A stretch of DNA of 64,000 nt, from assembly GCA_030549495.1 (NCBI GenBank), contig JAUIRK010000907.1:372001-436000 (forward strand), written 5' to 3'. Positions 52,065 to 64,000 of this stretch are shown one piece after another (within the stretch, counting starts at the first letter, position 1; each line of letters opens with the position of its first letter). The DNA comes from Nectonema munidae. Its lineage: Eukaryota > Nematomorpha > Nectonematoida > Nectonematidae. The notes beneath the pieces were generated by a model. It ran no database searches. It was not told the origin of the DNA and saw nothing but the letters and a program-made list of their open reading frames with translations. The translations under genes were made by a program, and so were the position numbers.

Positions 52065-52430
52065 TTAATGTAGTAAATTAATTTTATAATAAAAATAAGT
52101 TAAGTGTAATGTAGTGTTCCACCTCTGCTACACATATACTTAAAGATATTTTTGTCTCCCCTTGTTCAACTCTAAAAAGGTTTAGGGAAGATATATATGT
52201 GTACAAAATATTAACTTTTTTTGGATTTTTTGCAAAATACATCTTAGGAAGTGTTTCTCACGAACCAATGAGAATCGCATTACTACTTTTTGGTAGAGTT
52301 GAGTCACCTGTTAAAATATTAGAAACACTAAGTACCAAATAACTCAAATTGCTAGATGAATTACTTTTTACATAACGTCTTTGAAAACATCATAAGATAT
52401 AATAGATTTCTTGTTCATTTTTATTTTCAG

Positions 52431-52634
52431 AAAAGTCACGTGATGATATATCCGAATAAAAATAGCGAAAAGTGTCCAATTTTCTTGAGAGTTAAAAATA
52501 CAAATGATACTCAAAATGAAAGGAAGAATGAGAAAATGAAAGGTAAAAAGGATGAAAAAGGTGACAATCGTGTGAACACGAGAACTGCCAAACGTTTAGC
52601 TACGATCTTGCCGCGCTTTTCTTTACTTCAACAA
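52431..52634 (+). CDS. Putative internal exon, Lys-rich; possibly 5' part of the cyclin gene
   Basis: A 204-nt open exon, 68 codons in phase 0 on both sides. The acceptor is strong (TTTTTATTTTCAG before 52431) and so is the donor (CAA then GTAAGC at 52635). The product is charged, with NTNDTQNERKNEKMKGKKDE and then RTAKRLATILPRFSLLQQ. No family is recognised. Its phase matches the cyclin exons 4 kb downstream. A lysine-rich N-terminal region with an RxxL motif would suit a mitotic cyclin, which carry destruction boxes. The link is inference only; one or more exons could lie between. Confidence 0.4.
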
Positions 52635-53694
52635 GTAAGCTAATTTTCACGCAACGTTTTATCCCTGTCTTAATGTTTCTAAAAGCCATAATATACTTGA
52701 CAATCTTTAACTAAATACAGGGCAAGCCAAACCCCTACCAGCCCTTAACTTCGGATAAATCAACTAAAGTCGGTATAGTCTTCACTGATATATCCTGTAA
52801 CTTTGATCTTTTTGCTTTGTGAGCAGTAGTCAATCAAGTAGATATTATTTGAAAGAGTAGCACATTGCCTCTTTCTGATTACGCCAGTACTTGCGAGAAT
52901 ACAAATCTTTCACTTTCTTTCGCATAAAGAAGAATATAATCTCGATCAAAGTCCTTTTCGCCTTGTAAAGATGCACCCTGTGTTAAAACATAGTTCTGCA
53001 CGAATTGTAAGCAAGTTGCATGTATAAAATAAATATCATTTTTCCTGAGTTTTCAATTTTTACCTAGATCGTCCGTCACGTCTTTGACTCAACAAATATG
53101 GATGGCGAGAAAATCATCTGAGAAAAAGTTGCAGTTAAAACAAGTCAGCTTCAGAAGTACAAATGTTCTCTTTCATATAGCTTTAGTCTTTTAACAAAGT
53201 TATTAGTTTCTTTATTTTCAACAGTTTTACGATAAAAAAATATCATGGCAAAGTTGATTTGAAAGGTATTTAAGTATTGATACCAAAGTCTAAAACTTTT
53301 TATCATCTACTTCTACCAAAATATGTGCCATTGCACATTAGCGTGTCTCCCAAATGTCTCATATGATTCAAAGGTATTTTTGAAAAGAGCGATTTTACTC
53401 AGACAGTAAAGAACCATATTGAATGTAATCGTCTTTATATTTTCTTTTTGAGATGTTAATTTTTATTTTGCTTTTATTCCTGTATCTTTTTGTTTATTAA
53501 TATTCTTAGAATTCTTACGAAATTAATCCCCTTTTAAAATTTAAACAAAGTAAAAAGTCTCAAGGTCATTGATTTTCAAAAAACTCCAACTATTATGCAA
53601 AATTATGTATAAAACAAAATTCTAATAACCGTCGTATAAATTATTTGTAAGTACATTCCTTTACTTAGTAAAAGGTAATATCATTAAAACCTAG
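52635..53694. other. No firm feature; possible intron
   Basis: AT-rich. A possible small exon after TTTTTACCTAG at 53068 could not be joined in phase, so it is not called. Confidence 0.35.
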
Positions 53695-53760
53695 TTTGGC
53701 TTGATACAGTGTCTAAGTTGAAAGGTCGCTGGTTTAAACGTCATTGAACCATTTAAAACA
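53695..53760 (+). mobile_element. Decayed tRNA-like SINE head
   Basis: The segment shares AGTGTCT, then AAGGTC, then GGTTTAAAC at matching spacing with the SINE head at 26775-26870 (AGTGTCT, AAGGTC, GTTCGATCC). Too diverged for certainty. Confidence 0.35.
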
Positions 53761-53925
53761 GTATTTTTTGTTATTGTATTCTGAAGTCTGTATGTTTATA
53801 TATTAGATTCATAAATGTTGTTTTATCCGTAATTTTAAAATAAAAACCAAATTCTGGTTAAAATCCTCTACAATACTTTGGAAAAAATTAGTGTTTATTG
53901 AATTTAGGTTATTGTTCCTGTAGAA

Positions 53926-54798
53926 CAGGGTTTCTTAACCGGGGTCCACATGGAGCCTAAGGATTCATATAATAATTCAGGGGGTCCACAGGCGAAATAT
54001 TAAAAATTGGGGGTCCACAATGATATTTCGATGGTCCATGAAGAAAACCAGTGGTTTTTATTATAAAAAGTTTGCAAGAGACTTGACATCGTAATAAGAG
54101 GTGCTTTTCGACTAGCATCAACTCCAATGCAAAACAGATATAAAGAAACTCATTGATCAGCATCAACGACACGGATCTCATTAAATGTCTTTCTCTTTTT
54201 ATTAATATTATAAAAATTGTATTATAATTGAGTTGCATTAGATTTGCTTTCATTTCAATATGAATTCTAATTATATAATATCTTTTTTATCATAACCTCA
54301 AAAATTTTATTAGTATTAAAACAAATATTTTTTTGTCCAATTTTTATGAAGGGGTCCACCAAGAATAAAAGAAGAGAAAAGGGTTCCATGGGTAAAAAAA
54401 AGGTTGAGAACCACTAATCTAACCAATCCTACTCATGCCCTAACAGAGTAGAGATTTTATACTCTAATGTAGCAAAAGTTAATACTCCTCTTTATATAAA
54501 ATCTGATAGAAAATCTCATGAAAATGATCGCATACTATTTTAAGACCTAATTGAAATCTGTTCACATCAAATATACTAAAGTAAATTTGAACAAATTAAA
54601 AAACCCAAAGCTCTTGGTAAAGCAAAATATGTTTTGAAATCTTTTAATGTGACGTTTAAAAGTACTCCTGTTTTTGCTCTTAAACTCCACTTCAAAGTCG
54701 ATAATGAAATATCTGATGAAGAGATTTTGGTCTAGGTTTTGATAAACATTTTTGAATTAGAAGTCTTGTAGAAATGAGTAAAAAAAGGTTGAGAACGG
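53926..54798. mobile_element. hAT-like composite with TSD ctgtagaa
   Basis: The left end is CAGGGTTTCTTAACCGGGG. A perfect 8-bp duplication ctgtagaa lies at 53918-53925 and 54799-54806. The right end reads GGTTGAGAACGG directly before the duplication. A second hAT-type right end (GGTTGAGAACCACT) lies internally at 54402-54415, next to a SINE head. So this is either one element carrying another, or two hAT copies sharing an outer pair of ends. No transposase reading was recognised. Confidence 0.65.
54411..54440 (-). mobile_element. tRNA-derived SINE 5' fragment (copy 3)
   Basis: The minus-strand GCATGAGTAGGATTGGTTAG matches copy 2 (25982-26125) at 18 of 20 positions. The rest of the SINE is missing because the hAT end abuts it. 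Confidence 0.55.
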
Positions 54799-54854
54799 CT
54801 GTAGAAGAACGCAGGCTAACTCCAATTTCCAATGGAATTCAATATCGGTAAGTC

Positions 54855-54890
54855 AAAATCATCTGCTTTGCCCGAACTAAAATTGGTTAA
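54855..54890. mobile_element. Fragment of the TTAACCC-type MITE
   Basis: AAATCATCTGCTTTGCCC...CTAAAATTGGTTAA resembles the right end of 51934-52064 (ATCGTCTGCTTTGC...CTAAAATGGGTTAA). Confidence 0.45.
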
Positions 54891-55194
54891 AGTAAACGAT
54901 TTACGGAAAAAATAATTGCGTAGTTTCGAAGTAAACATTTCTATCCCATATGCCTAAGATTTTTTAAAAAATTATATCCTTCAATTAAGCACTCGCAAAT
55001 CTTTACGACTAGGAATCCTTAAAATATTTCTTGTTGAAAAGAGGGCCAGCGCCAAGAATTGCGCGACCAATCAGATGATCGATAGCGGGCCGCTACTCTA
55101 CAAAACCAAAAATTGATGTATGTAGCTTTTGTGCAGTATTCTCACGTCTTCCCTTTGTTTGAAAACATGGGGCTCGAGACCCCCCTGTCTTTTA

Positions 55195-56849
<1,655 letters not shown>

Positions 56850-59800
56850 AACAAATCTTCTATTTCGCAATTCCTAATGTGCGACGTTAAAGTTGATAGA
56901 ATGGCGCTGAAACTATTTTTCCAGCATTGTGAAGATCATTTGACGCCCTTGTACAACAAAGAGGTATACAACTTTAATATCAAACTCGACCTAAAGTTTT
57001 TGCCATTCAGTGCGAATTTCTCTCCAACACATTTGAAATTAAAAGCGATTTAGTTAACTTCAAAATGAGAAGGATCACGGTGAACTGGTTGGTTAAAGTG
57101 CATGAAATTTACCAGTACTGTGCCGAGACATTGTACTTTGCTATCTGGATTTTAGACAACGTTTTTCAGGTAATCAATTCGTTAAACAAATTTTTATCTT
57201 TTCAAAGTATAGTGAACTATATTATGACTTTTAAATCTAATAGGTATACAGATAAAAATTTTATTAACCTCTCTAATTAAAAAAAAAGTAAATACTAATC
57301 TATATATTAGATTTAAGTAATCCTTTTCAAAAAATAAAATGAGTATATCGTATAAAAAATTTAACTTTAAATGTTATAATTAAGTTAAAAAACTGAGGAT
57401 TACATGGAAAAAGTTATACACTTGGTTAAATACTGATTCAGTCAGTTAGTTGGCTAGATTAGTTTGTGTTCTATTTTAATATTATTTTCATGACAATAAT
57501 CCAGCTTGGATAATTTATCTTATTCTAGTGTCTAAATCAAGGTTATCAACGTGGGCTACACACCCACTCGGAGGGCATGCGAATTTTTCAGGTTGTCACA
57601 GAAAATTAGTGGCACAAAAAATATATATGGAGTATTTTGTAATTAAAAAATTATATTTAAAAGGAAAATTTTAAGTTAATATGACCCATTTTGTCAACAT
57701 CAACGTAGGACAATGCTTCAAATATTTTGTTTATCATGCTTGAATTTAATTAGGCTTAATTTTAACTATATTTATCATCGACTCTGTAATTTCACCTCCC
57801 TCCCTATGTATTCGCCCCTGAAGATTTAACATACGAAAGCGCTTGGGACCAACCTCATATTTGGATAAGCATGGACTGTTAAGCTAAAAAATGCAGGCAA
57901 AACTCTGTATAATATGTTGCGTAAGCGTTGATAAAGTCCTCACAATTGAGTACAAAGAATAAAATAGTCTGTTATGAATTCATGAGAGGGGAGTTTATGT
58001 TAAAAATCCATTTGTCTCAAAATTGTAGGTGAATAAGTTTCACTTTAAATCGAGGAATGTTGTTAATTCAGCTTTTCTAATGAAATTTGTCAAGTTCATT
58101 GATGTTGATGGTTTATGTCAAGAAGTGTTTTCAAGTTGAATCGAACGACTGTCACAAAAGGTGAATCCGTCTTCAAAGAAGGTAATGCCCGTTTTGAAGA
58201 TAACAATGTTACATTTAAGAAGATTGTGGCTCGTGTAAAGATGAAGCTGGTGCTATGATTGGTCTCCAAGGCATCGGGAAACAGTGTTTGCTTAAAAAAG
58301 GAGTTCCTAATCTGCATTATGCGTGCAGTGCATTAAAGAGGAGGACGTTTGCATGAAGTGCCTAGGGATGCACCAAGGTAGCAAAGTTGATATAAAGAAC
58401 GCACTGCAAGATTGTCCCTTACTGCACTGATGTTAAAAGAGTGATGAAAAATTTAAACGAATCGTGTTGCGCGCTGAGGCTGTCCACAGGTAATTCATTT
58501 TAATAATTGGGGAGAGTTGAATGGAAGCGAATTTTGACAGAAACTTCAAACTTTGGAGAAGGGAGTTTGTGAAGTTTTTTTTCTTAGCAGATATATACAC
58601 CGAGCTTCGAAAAAGAATTTCGAGTAGTTACATATTGATATGGAAATTCGCTTTACAGCTGTTAGTTTGTCAACACATTTATTTCTAATGCATCTGAAAA
58701 GAAGCGATTTACGCCTTTTCCTGGCGGCTTTTAAGGCAAAGATTGACAAGTTTGCAGTTCTGCAGGCAGAGGTGAAAGGAATTAAATTAATACTATAAAA
58801 GATAGACATGATTCTACATCTATTTCTTGTTTTGTAACAAAGGGAATTTATTTAACAAAAATATTTATCGAAAGAATATTGATCTTTGATTTGCAACTGG
58901 AGTTAGTGTTTGACTCCATGGGCTATCAATAACCTACTTCTTAAAACGCTAATTTGAGGAACACGGCAGCCGAAATATAAACTAAATTTGCCTTGAAAGA
59001 AAGGGCCACAAAAACTCACATTGGATTCAAAGGAGCCACGACCAAAATAAGGTTGAGAAACACTGGTCTAAATAATAGTGATTTCTTTTTTGATAATGGG
59101 GAAAAACGCAATATAATATTACACGTGATCGAATGCTTTTTATCCACGCCTCTTATCAATGCAGGCTTTTATTTAATCAGCATGCCTTTTTTGTTTTGTT
59201 ATGAGCTTTTACATTGAATACTCTTTCAAACTCGCTCTGCGGATACATAGACATGCATCTATTTTTGTCGTTTATACGTGTAACAATTTTGATTGTTGCA
59301 TCCCAATTGCCTATCTGCGAATTAGATATTGAAATTGTACATATAAATCAAAAATAGACGCCAGTTCAAACCTCATCGTTTGTACATACAAAGTGGAACT
59401 GATGAGACTTCAATAGCCTAAACCGGTCTTTCACACAGTGTACGGTTAGTGATGATGATACAAGAGAACTTACAATTTCTAGTTATAAATCAAAAAGATC
59501 ACGTTTTTTCAATTTTATGCTATGTTGAGAAAAGTTAAAGCTATAATTTATGGATAATTTGGTAATTTTTTTTAATAGTTTTCTACTTACGAAAATGCTA
59601 AATCTAATTCATGATATAGAGTTGCGAAAATGTACTATACTGTTTAATCCAAAAGCATATCTTCAATGAATATTTATATGCTTTTGTTATACTTTTTAGA
59701 AGTGGAGTACTTTGACAAAAGAGATTCTTCCAATGGTAGGTCTCGTATCATTTTGGATCGCATGTAAGTATGAGGAAATATTGTATCCAAGGGCTGAAGA

Positions 59801-59948
59801 TTTGATACGTTACTTGAAAAGTGATTATGATTACCTGGAACATTTTATGAATCTTGAAGTCAAGATATTGCAAACTTTTGACTTTGAATTTTTCAAACCT
59901 CACCCAAGAAACTTTCTTCCTTTTTACATACGTGCTTTGAGCTTTAAA
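56850..59948 (+). CDS. Divergent B-type cyclin, N-terminal cyclin box, partial
   Basis: Cyclins bind and activate CDKs through the cyclin box. Exons: 56850-56963 (5' edge uncertain), 57011-57169, 59700-59948; all are phase 0 with GT-AG introns of 47 nt and 2.5 kb. The second exon carries MRRITVNWLVKVHEIYQYCAE, the counterpart of MRAILVDWLVEVHE; the usual Asp is Asn here. The third has LTKEILPMVGLVSFWIACKY, then the family's Lys and Glu-Glu (KYEE), and LEVKILQTFDFEFFKPHPRN, counterpart of ME--IL--L-FDL--PTP. Closest in my view to B/B3 cyclins, but unusually divergent. The donor after LSFK is GTAAGT, so the gene continues. No exon for the C-terminal cyclin fold is seen before the LINE at 60.25 kb, nor in the rest of the window. 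A hAT copy fills the second intron. Confidence 0.75.
57538..59065 (+). mobile_element. Buster-like hAT element, 1528 bp, in the cyclin intron
   Basis: A perfect 8-bp duplication gtctaaat lies at 57530-57537 and 59066-59073. The right end inverted is CAGTGTTTCTCAACC; the left is a decayed CAAGGTTATCAACGTGGG. Coding traces on the plus strand include a LADIYTELRK segment near 58585, of the SCAND3-like type. The body is heavily decayed with many frame breaks and no intact domain. Confidence 0.8.
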
Positions 59949-60530
59949 GTAAGTAATTCATACTATATATCTTGCTATAGTTTAAAATACTTTAATATTA
60001 TTCAGCACACAATAAATCAAAAGTTGAATCATTTGATCTTGTGTATACTACAATTTATTTATAACCTATGAAAGTGGTTCTCAAAAATTTTATGCTCGCA
60101 CCCCTAAAAATATTTACCTCTTTAGGATATAAATTGAACTTGGGCCTTATGTTTACGAATTTATATTTATACTAAATTAATTTTAATATAATAAGTATAC
60201 TTGCAAGATGTTGACAAAGTCTGTGTGCACTTAAATATTTATACGATGTATAGTTTAAGTTTAAGTTTATTTAATAAATTTAAAATTTTACACACACACA
60301 TTGAGGAAATGTTTAACATTTGAGTAGGCAAATGTGATGGCTTTTATGAAGAAGGTGAAAAAGGAGGTCTCAAGGACTCATCGAGATTCCACACTCCATC
60401 GAATGAACCAGGAACAGGAGAAGCGTCAGGAAAATAGGTGTATAAAAGAAAAACAAAAGTAAGAAAGAAAACAAAAGAAAAAAATATATGTGTATATATA
60501 CAAATATATGTGCTATGAGATTTGTATTAA

Positions 60531-60639
60531 CCCATTTAAGACCAAGCAAAGCAGACGATATATATTCAAAATCATTGAAAAAAGCAGACGAAGATGAAAT
60601 TACTTATGTTCCAAAATAGGAACATTGGTCGTTAATGGG
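60531..60639. mobile_element. TTAA-flanked MITE, 109 bp
   Basis: CCCATTTAAGACCAAGC at the left and GGTCGTTAATGGG at the right, flanked by TTAA at 60527-60530 and 60640-60643. Nearly identical, inverted, to 51934-52064. Its ends and TTAA target are those of piggyBac-type elements, so a piggyBac transposase could have moved it. It inserted into or next to the 3' part of the LINE. Confidence 0.88.
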
Positions 60640-60642
60640 TTA

Positions 60643-60667
60643 ATATATATATATATATATATATATA
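60643..60667. repeat. TA dinucleotide repeat
   Basis: About 12 TA units directly following the MITE. Confidence 0.9.
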
Positions 60668-63600
60668 ATAGTTATGTGATAAATAAGTTAAGAAATACAT
60701 GTAAAAGTTATATTTAATGTTTTAGTGAACGTTTAAATTTTTTAAAACTGTCAAGATTTAAGGTGCCATGGAAGGAGTTTGAGATAAAAAGTGTTCTTAT
60801 AATTGTTGAACGGAAAATAGAATTATCAATTTTATGAGGAATATGTAGTAGGCAAGAGGATCGGGTATTATAATTGTGTATAGACGAATTTAGAGAAAAG
60901 AAATTTCCAAAAGGGCCGTAATTAAAGAAGGATTTATAGTAAAACTTTAAGTGAGCCAAAACGTTGATATAATTCATATTATATCCTTCAAAAGTTTGAG
61001 AATCAGAAGAATGATTTATAAAAGAAAAAAAATTATTTTGAAAGGATTCTAATTTGTTTAAGAAAGTAAAATTAGAGTTTCCCCATACAATATTGCAATA
61101 GGTTAAATGTGGGAAGATAAAAGAACTATATAAGAGTTTTTTGCACTTAAAGTTCAAAAAATGTTTTAATTTTCTTATTGCTCCATAGAGTTTAGACACC
61201 TTAGATAAAATGCTAGCTATGTGAGGGGACCAAGATAAATTATTTGTAATATTCAAACCAAGATAATTAAAGTTATCAACTTTGTGTAAAATATGACCAT
61301 TTAAAATTATATTAAAATCTATGTTTATATTTCGTTTAGAGAATAACATGTATAGACATTTATTTGTGTTAAGAAATAGAAAGTTATGCTTACACCATTC
61401 TGATATGTTATGTAGGCAAGTGTTAGTAGTAGGGGCAATTAATGAAAGGTCGCTAAAGTTGAGAGAGAGTGCTGCATCAGCATAAAGAATCATAGAAGTA
61501 GGATCTTGTATACAGGAAAAAAAATCATTGATAAATATTAAAAAGAGAAGAGGTCCCAAGATTGAACCTTGAGGTACTCCCATGTTGATCTTAAACTCTC
61601 TAGAGGATTCACCTCGGAAAGAGACGTATGAAACTCGATCTAGCAAATAATTACTTAGCCAAGAATTTATTTTTCCTCTAAAGCCGATTCTAGAAAATTT
61701 ATAGAGGAGAATGGGGTGAAAAACGCTATCAAATGCCTTCTTAAAATCTAGAAAAAGAACCATGGTGGAACTTTTACCGTAAAAAGATTTGGATATGGAC
61801 TGGAGTAGGGATAAAGCGGCATCCTTAGTTGATTTTTTCTTCCAAAAACCAAATTGTTTGGGGTTTATTAAATTATGTTTATCAATGAAGTCAATCATCT
61901 TAGTAAATATAATTTTTTCAAAAATTTTGGCGAAAACTGACAAAATAGAAATGGGTCTGAAATTATCGATAACGTGAGAACTTTTTTTTGATTTCAGAAT
62001 TGGTATTATTCTAGAAACTTTAAGTTTTTGAGGAAATACTCCTGAATTGAGAGATAGATTAAAGATAAAAATAAGAGATGAGCTAATGTAGGGTAAAATG
62101 TCAATTATCATATTTAAAGAAAGTTCATCTTCTCCTATTGATTTCTTGTTTGCTTATGATGCTGTAGCTATTAAAAGGTCATTTAATGAAATCTTCGATA
62201 AAAAGAAAGAATTTTGATTAAAGGGAATAGAATTATTAATATAACTAATAGAACAAGGATCAAGAATTTTTTCCTTAGGAAAAGAGAAAAAAGAGGCAAA
62301 GTCTTCACAAGTAAAAGAAGAATTTTCCACAGGTTTCTTGGAGGGTTTTAAAAAGCTATTTAATTTTTTCCAAATATTGCTACTTTTACAGTGCGAGAAT
62401 TTATTAAAATAGTATGTTGACTTAGCTTTTTTAACTTCCTTTTTAAATTGCTTTAATGTATTTTTATATCTTGTTATGTTTACTTTATTTGGAAAAAGTA
62501 CACTAATTTTATATAATTTTTCTTTAGATTTTCTAAGGGCAATAAGAGAACTGTTAAACCAGGGCTGACTTTTAACTTTTTTTTTTAATTTGTATAGCGG
62601 AAAACTATCATTGAAAGATTTCTTTATTATTTCTAAAAAGGCATTATATGCATCGTTTGGATCTATAATATGATTTATATAAGAAAAATTTATTTGAGAA
62701 ACATTTGAAATAAAAAGCAAGCGGTCCTTGAGGTAAGATTTTCGTTTCCAGTAGTAGTGGTCATCTGCGACAACTTTATCAAAAAAATTTTGTATAACAG
62801 TGCAGTTGGGAAAGTGGTCAGAAATATCAGAAATGATGTTATAAGAGGAAAAAGCTAACTCAAAATTAATAAATATGTTATCAATTAATGATGCAGAATT
62901 ACGGGTAATGCGGGAACATTTAGTAATCGTGGGAAAAAATCCAAATGAGTGCACAATACCAAGAAAATTTAAAAAATTTAGGTTATTGTTAATATTAAAA
63001 AGATTAATATTGAGGTCAGCACTCAAGAAAGTGAACTTAGAAAAGGAGTTATTAGAGAAAATTCCTTGGATAAAAGAGTTAAAAGAGCAGATGTCTGTGT
63101 CAGGAGGTCTATAAACTGCTAATATATCGATAAATTTACAATTTACACGAAAGTGTAAAAATAGAAAGTCAAAAAAAGTTCATGACTGGAAAAATCTTTC
63201 GTCGAAATTAAAGAGAAAGATTTTTTGTAGAAAACTCCTACACCTCCTCCTTTTTTTATTCTTTCTTGGTAGTGGAAACTGTAACCAAGAAGTTCAAACT
63301 TTTGCGAACCAACTTCCCATATTTCACTTAGAATAATAAAATCAAAGACAAGCGTTAGTGTGGTGAGGAGATTAACTAATAAATCAAAATTCGCGTTCAT
63401 GCTTCGAATATTCAAATGTAGAAGTTTTAAGTTAGAGCTAGATTTTATGTTGTTTAATTGATTAAGTTCACCTGGGGAAATATATTCAGTCAAACAAACA
63501 TTCTCTCTATCAATATCATCAAAAAGATTGGAGTTTAGAATATCAGGTTGGGTGAGATTATAATTATTAGAGATAGAGCATAAGTTATTCATCAAGGATA

Positions 63601-64000
63601 GAGAGGTAACTATTATACACTCTATTTTTGACTATATTTAACATTTTAGAAAATGAAGGGCATCCTTTATTATAGAATTGTTTAGTACAGGTGTTATTAG
63701 GGCATTTAACGCATTTGGGTTCTTTATTTACACTGCACTTATCAAAAGTATGATCTTGTGATAGACATATGCATACCTTGTCAACTTTAATTTTTTGGAA
63801 TTTGGAGATTTTCCAAAAACCATTAAAAAAATCGGGAGATGAGGCTAATAAATCTGGAGAATAATTATTTTAACGAATATTTACTAGAAAACCTAAATGA
63901 ATGTATTAGAAGTGAACAGAGATGATAAATATGATTGTTAGATTAAAAAATATATATTATAAAAAAACCAAACAACTTTTATTTTTTACAGTTGTAAGCT

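Larger units (their letters stand above)
60255..64000 (-). mobile_element. LINE of the Jockey/CR1 group, nearly full ORF2, cut by window end
   Basis: Minus strand. The tail of ORF1 lies at about 63640-63860, with CICLSQDHTFDKC and CVKCPNNTCTKQF zinc-binding segments. ORF2 starts near 63595 with the endonuclease (LLHLNIRSMNANFD, ILSEIWEVGS, VYRPPD, LSADLNIN, SLIDNIFINF, SDISDHFPN) and continues into the reverse transcriptase (LKSKKSSHVIDNFRPISILS, FLDFKKAFDSVFHPILL, GVPQGSILGPLLFLIFINDF) to a stop near 60717. Breaks: one frameshift near 63185 in a T run, one TAA near 62154 (LLIATAS then ANKKSIGEDE), and an in-frame loss of one codon at the catalytic site (LYADAALS instead of LYADD-ALS). The 3' end probably lies near 60255, at a TTAAAC-type repeat. 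A MITE interrupts the 3' part. Confidence 0.9.

Noticed and set aside
53068-53150. Possible extra cyclin exon after TTTTTACCTAG
   Set aside because: In phase 0 it hits a stop; only another phase stays open, which does not join to the exon at 52431-52634.
58546-58809. Minus-strand open frame of 87 codons in the cyclin intron
   Set aside because: Lies inside the decayed hAT copy, whose traces read on the plus strand.
61789-61977. Plus-strand open frame opposite the LINE
   Set aside because: Antisense shadow of the reverse transcriptase frame.

Overview
The window is eukaryotic, strongly AT-rich, and dominated by transposon remains. No bacterial-type operon, rRNA or free tRNA gene is visible. 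Introns fall into two classes, about 47-62 nt or several kb. The TE mix is piggyBac, many hAT, mariner, RTE and Jockey/CR1-group LINEs, Ty3/Gypsy and tRNA-derived SINEs. Together with a tyrosine-rich short protein this fits an arthropod. A copepod such as a sea louse is my guess, but nothing here proves the species.

Three host genes can be supported. (1) A complete nine-exon acetyl-CoA C-acetyltransferase (thiolase, ACAT2-like, 392 aa) runs from 29721 to 46016 on the plus strand. Its fifth intron is 9.4 kb and holds three hAT copies and an RTE LINE, while five other introns are only 50-55 nt. (2) A divergent B-type cyclin lies at 56850-59948 on the plus strand, perhaps with an upstream exon at 52431-52634. 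Its second cyclin fold is not in the window. (3) A small two-exon gene of 80 codons with about 38% tyrosine lies at 12342-12646 on the minus strand, between two copies of a dispersed repeat.

Layout: 1-2.1 kb, piggyBac and mariner fossils. 2.5-4.7 kb, minus-strand RTE LINE with a PHD-like zinc finger. 5-9 kb, minisatellite and a diverged tandem array. 10-13.1 kb, hAT MITE, SINE, direct repeats, the Tyr-rich gene and palindromic MITEs. 15.1-16.5 kb, piggyBac interrupted by a hAT. 17.0-21.8 kb, a hAT copy interrupted by a young but broken Ty3/Gypsy element. 23.2-25.6 kb, a second Ty3/Gypsy fragment, a pseudogene of a repeat-associated protein family and a hAT end. 26-29.4 kb, SINEs and MITEs. 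29.7-46 kb, the thiolase gene. 46-52.4 kb, sparse AT-rich DNA with MITEs. 52.4-60 kb, cyclin gene with a hAT in its intron and a poly-A/T stretch that looks like an assembly fault. 60.2-64 kb, a minus-strand LINE with a piggyBac-type MITE in its 3' part.

The clearest overall signal is layered insertion with target duplications that can be read directly. Five hAT copies share 8-bp duplications centred on TA, as known for the Buster branch of hAT. I see no undescribed system with proven function. The best candidates for something new are the Tyr-rich gene, the 504-bp MITE with unusual ends at 43914, and the related TTAA-flanked MITE family.
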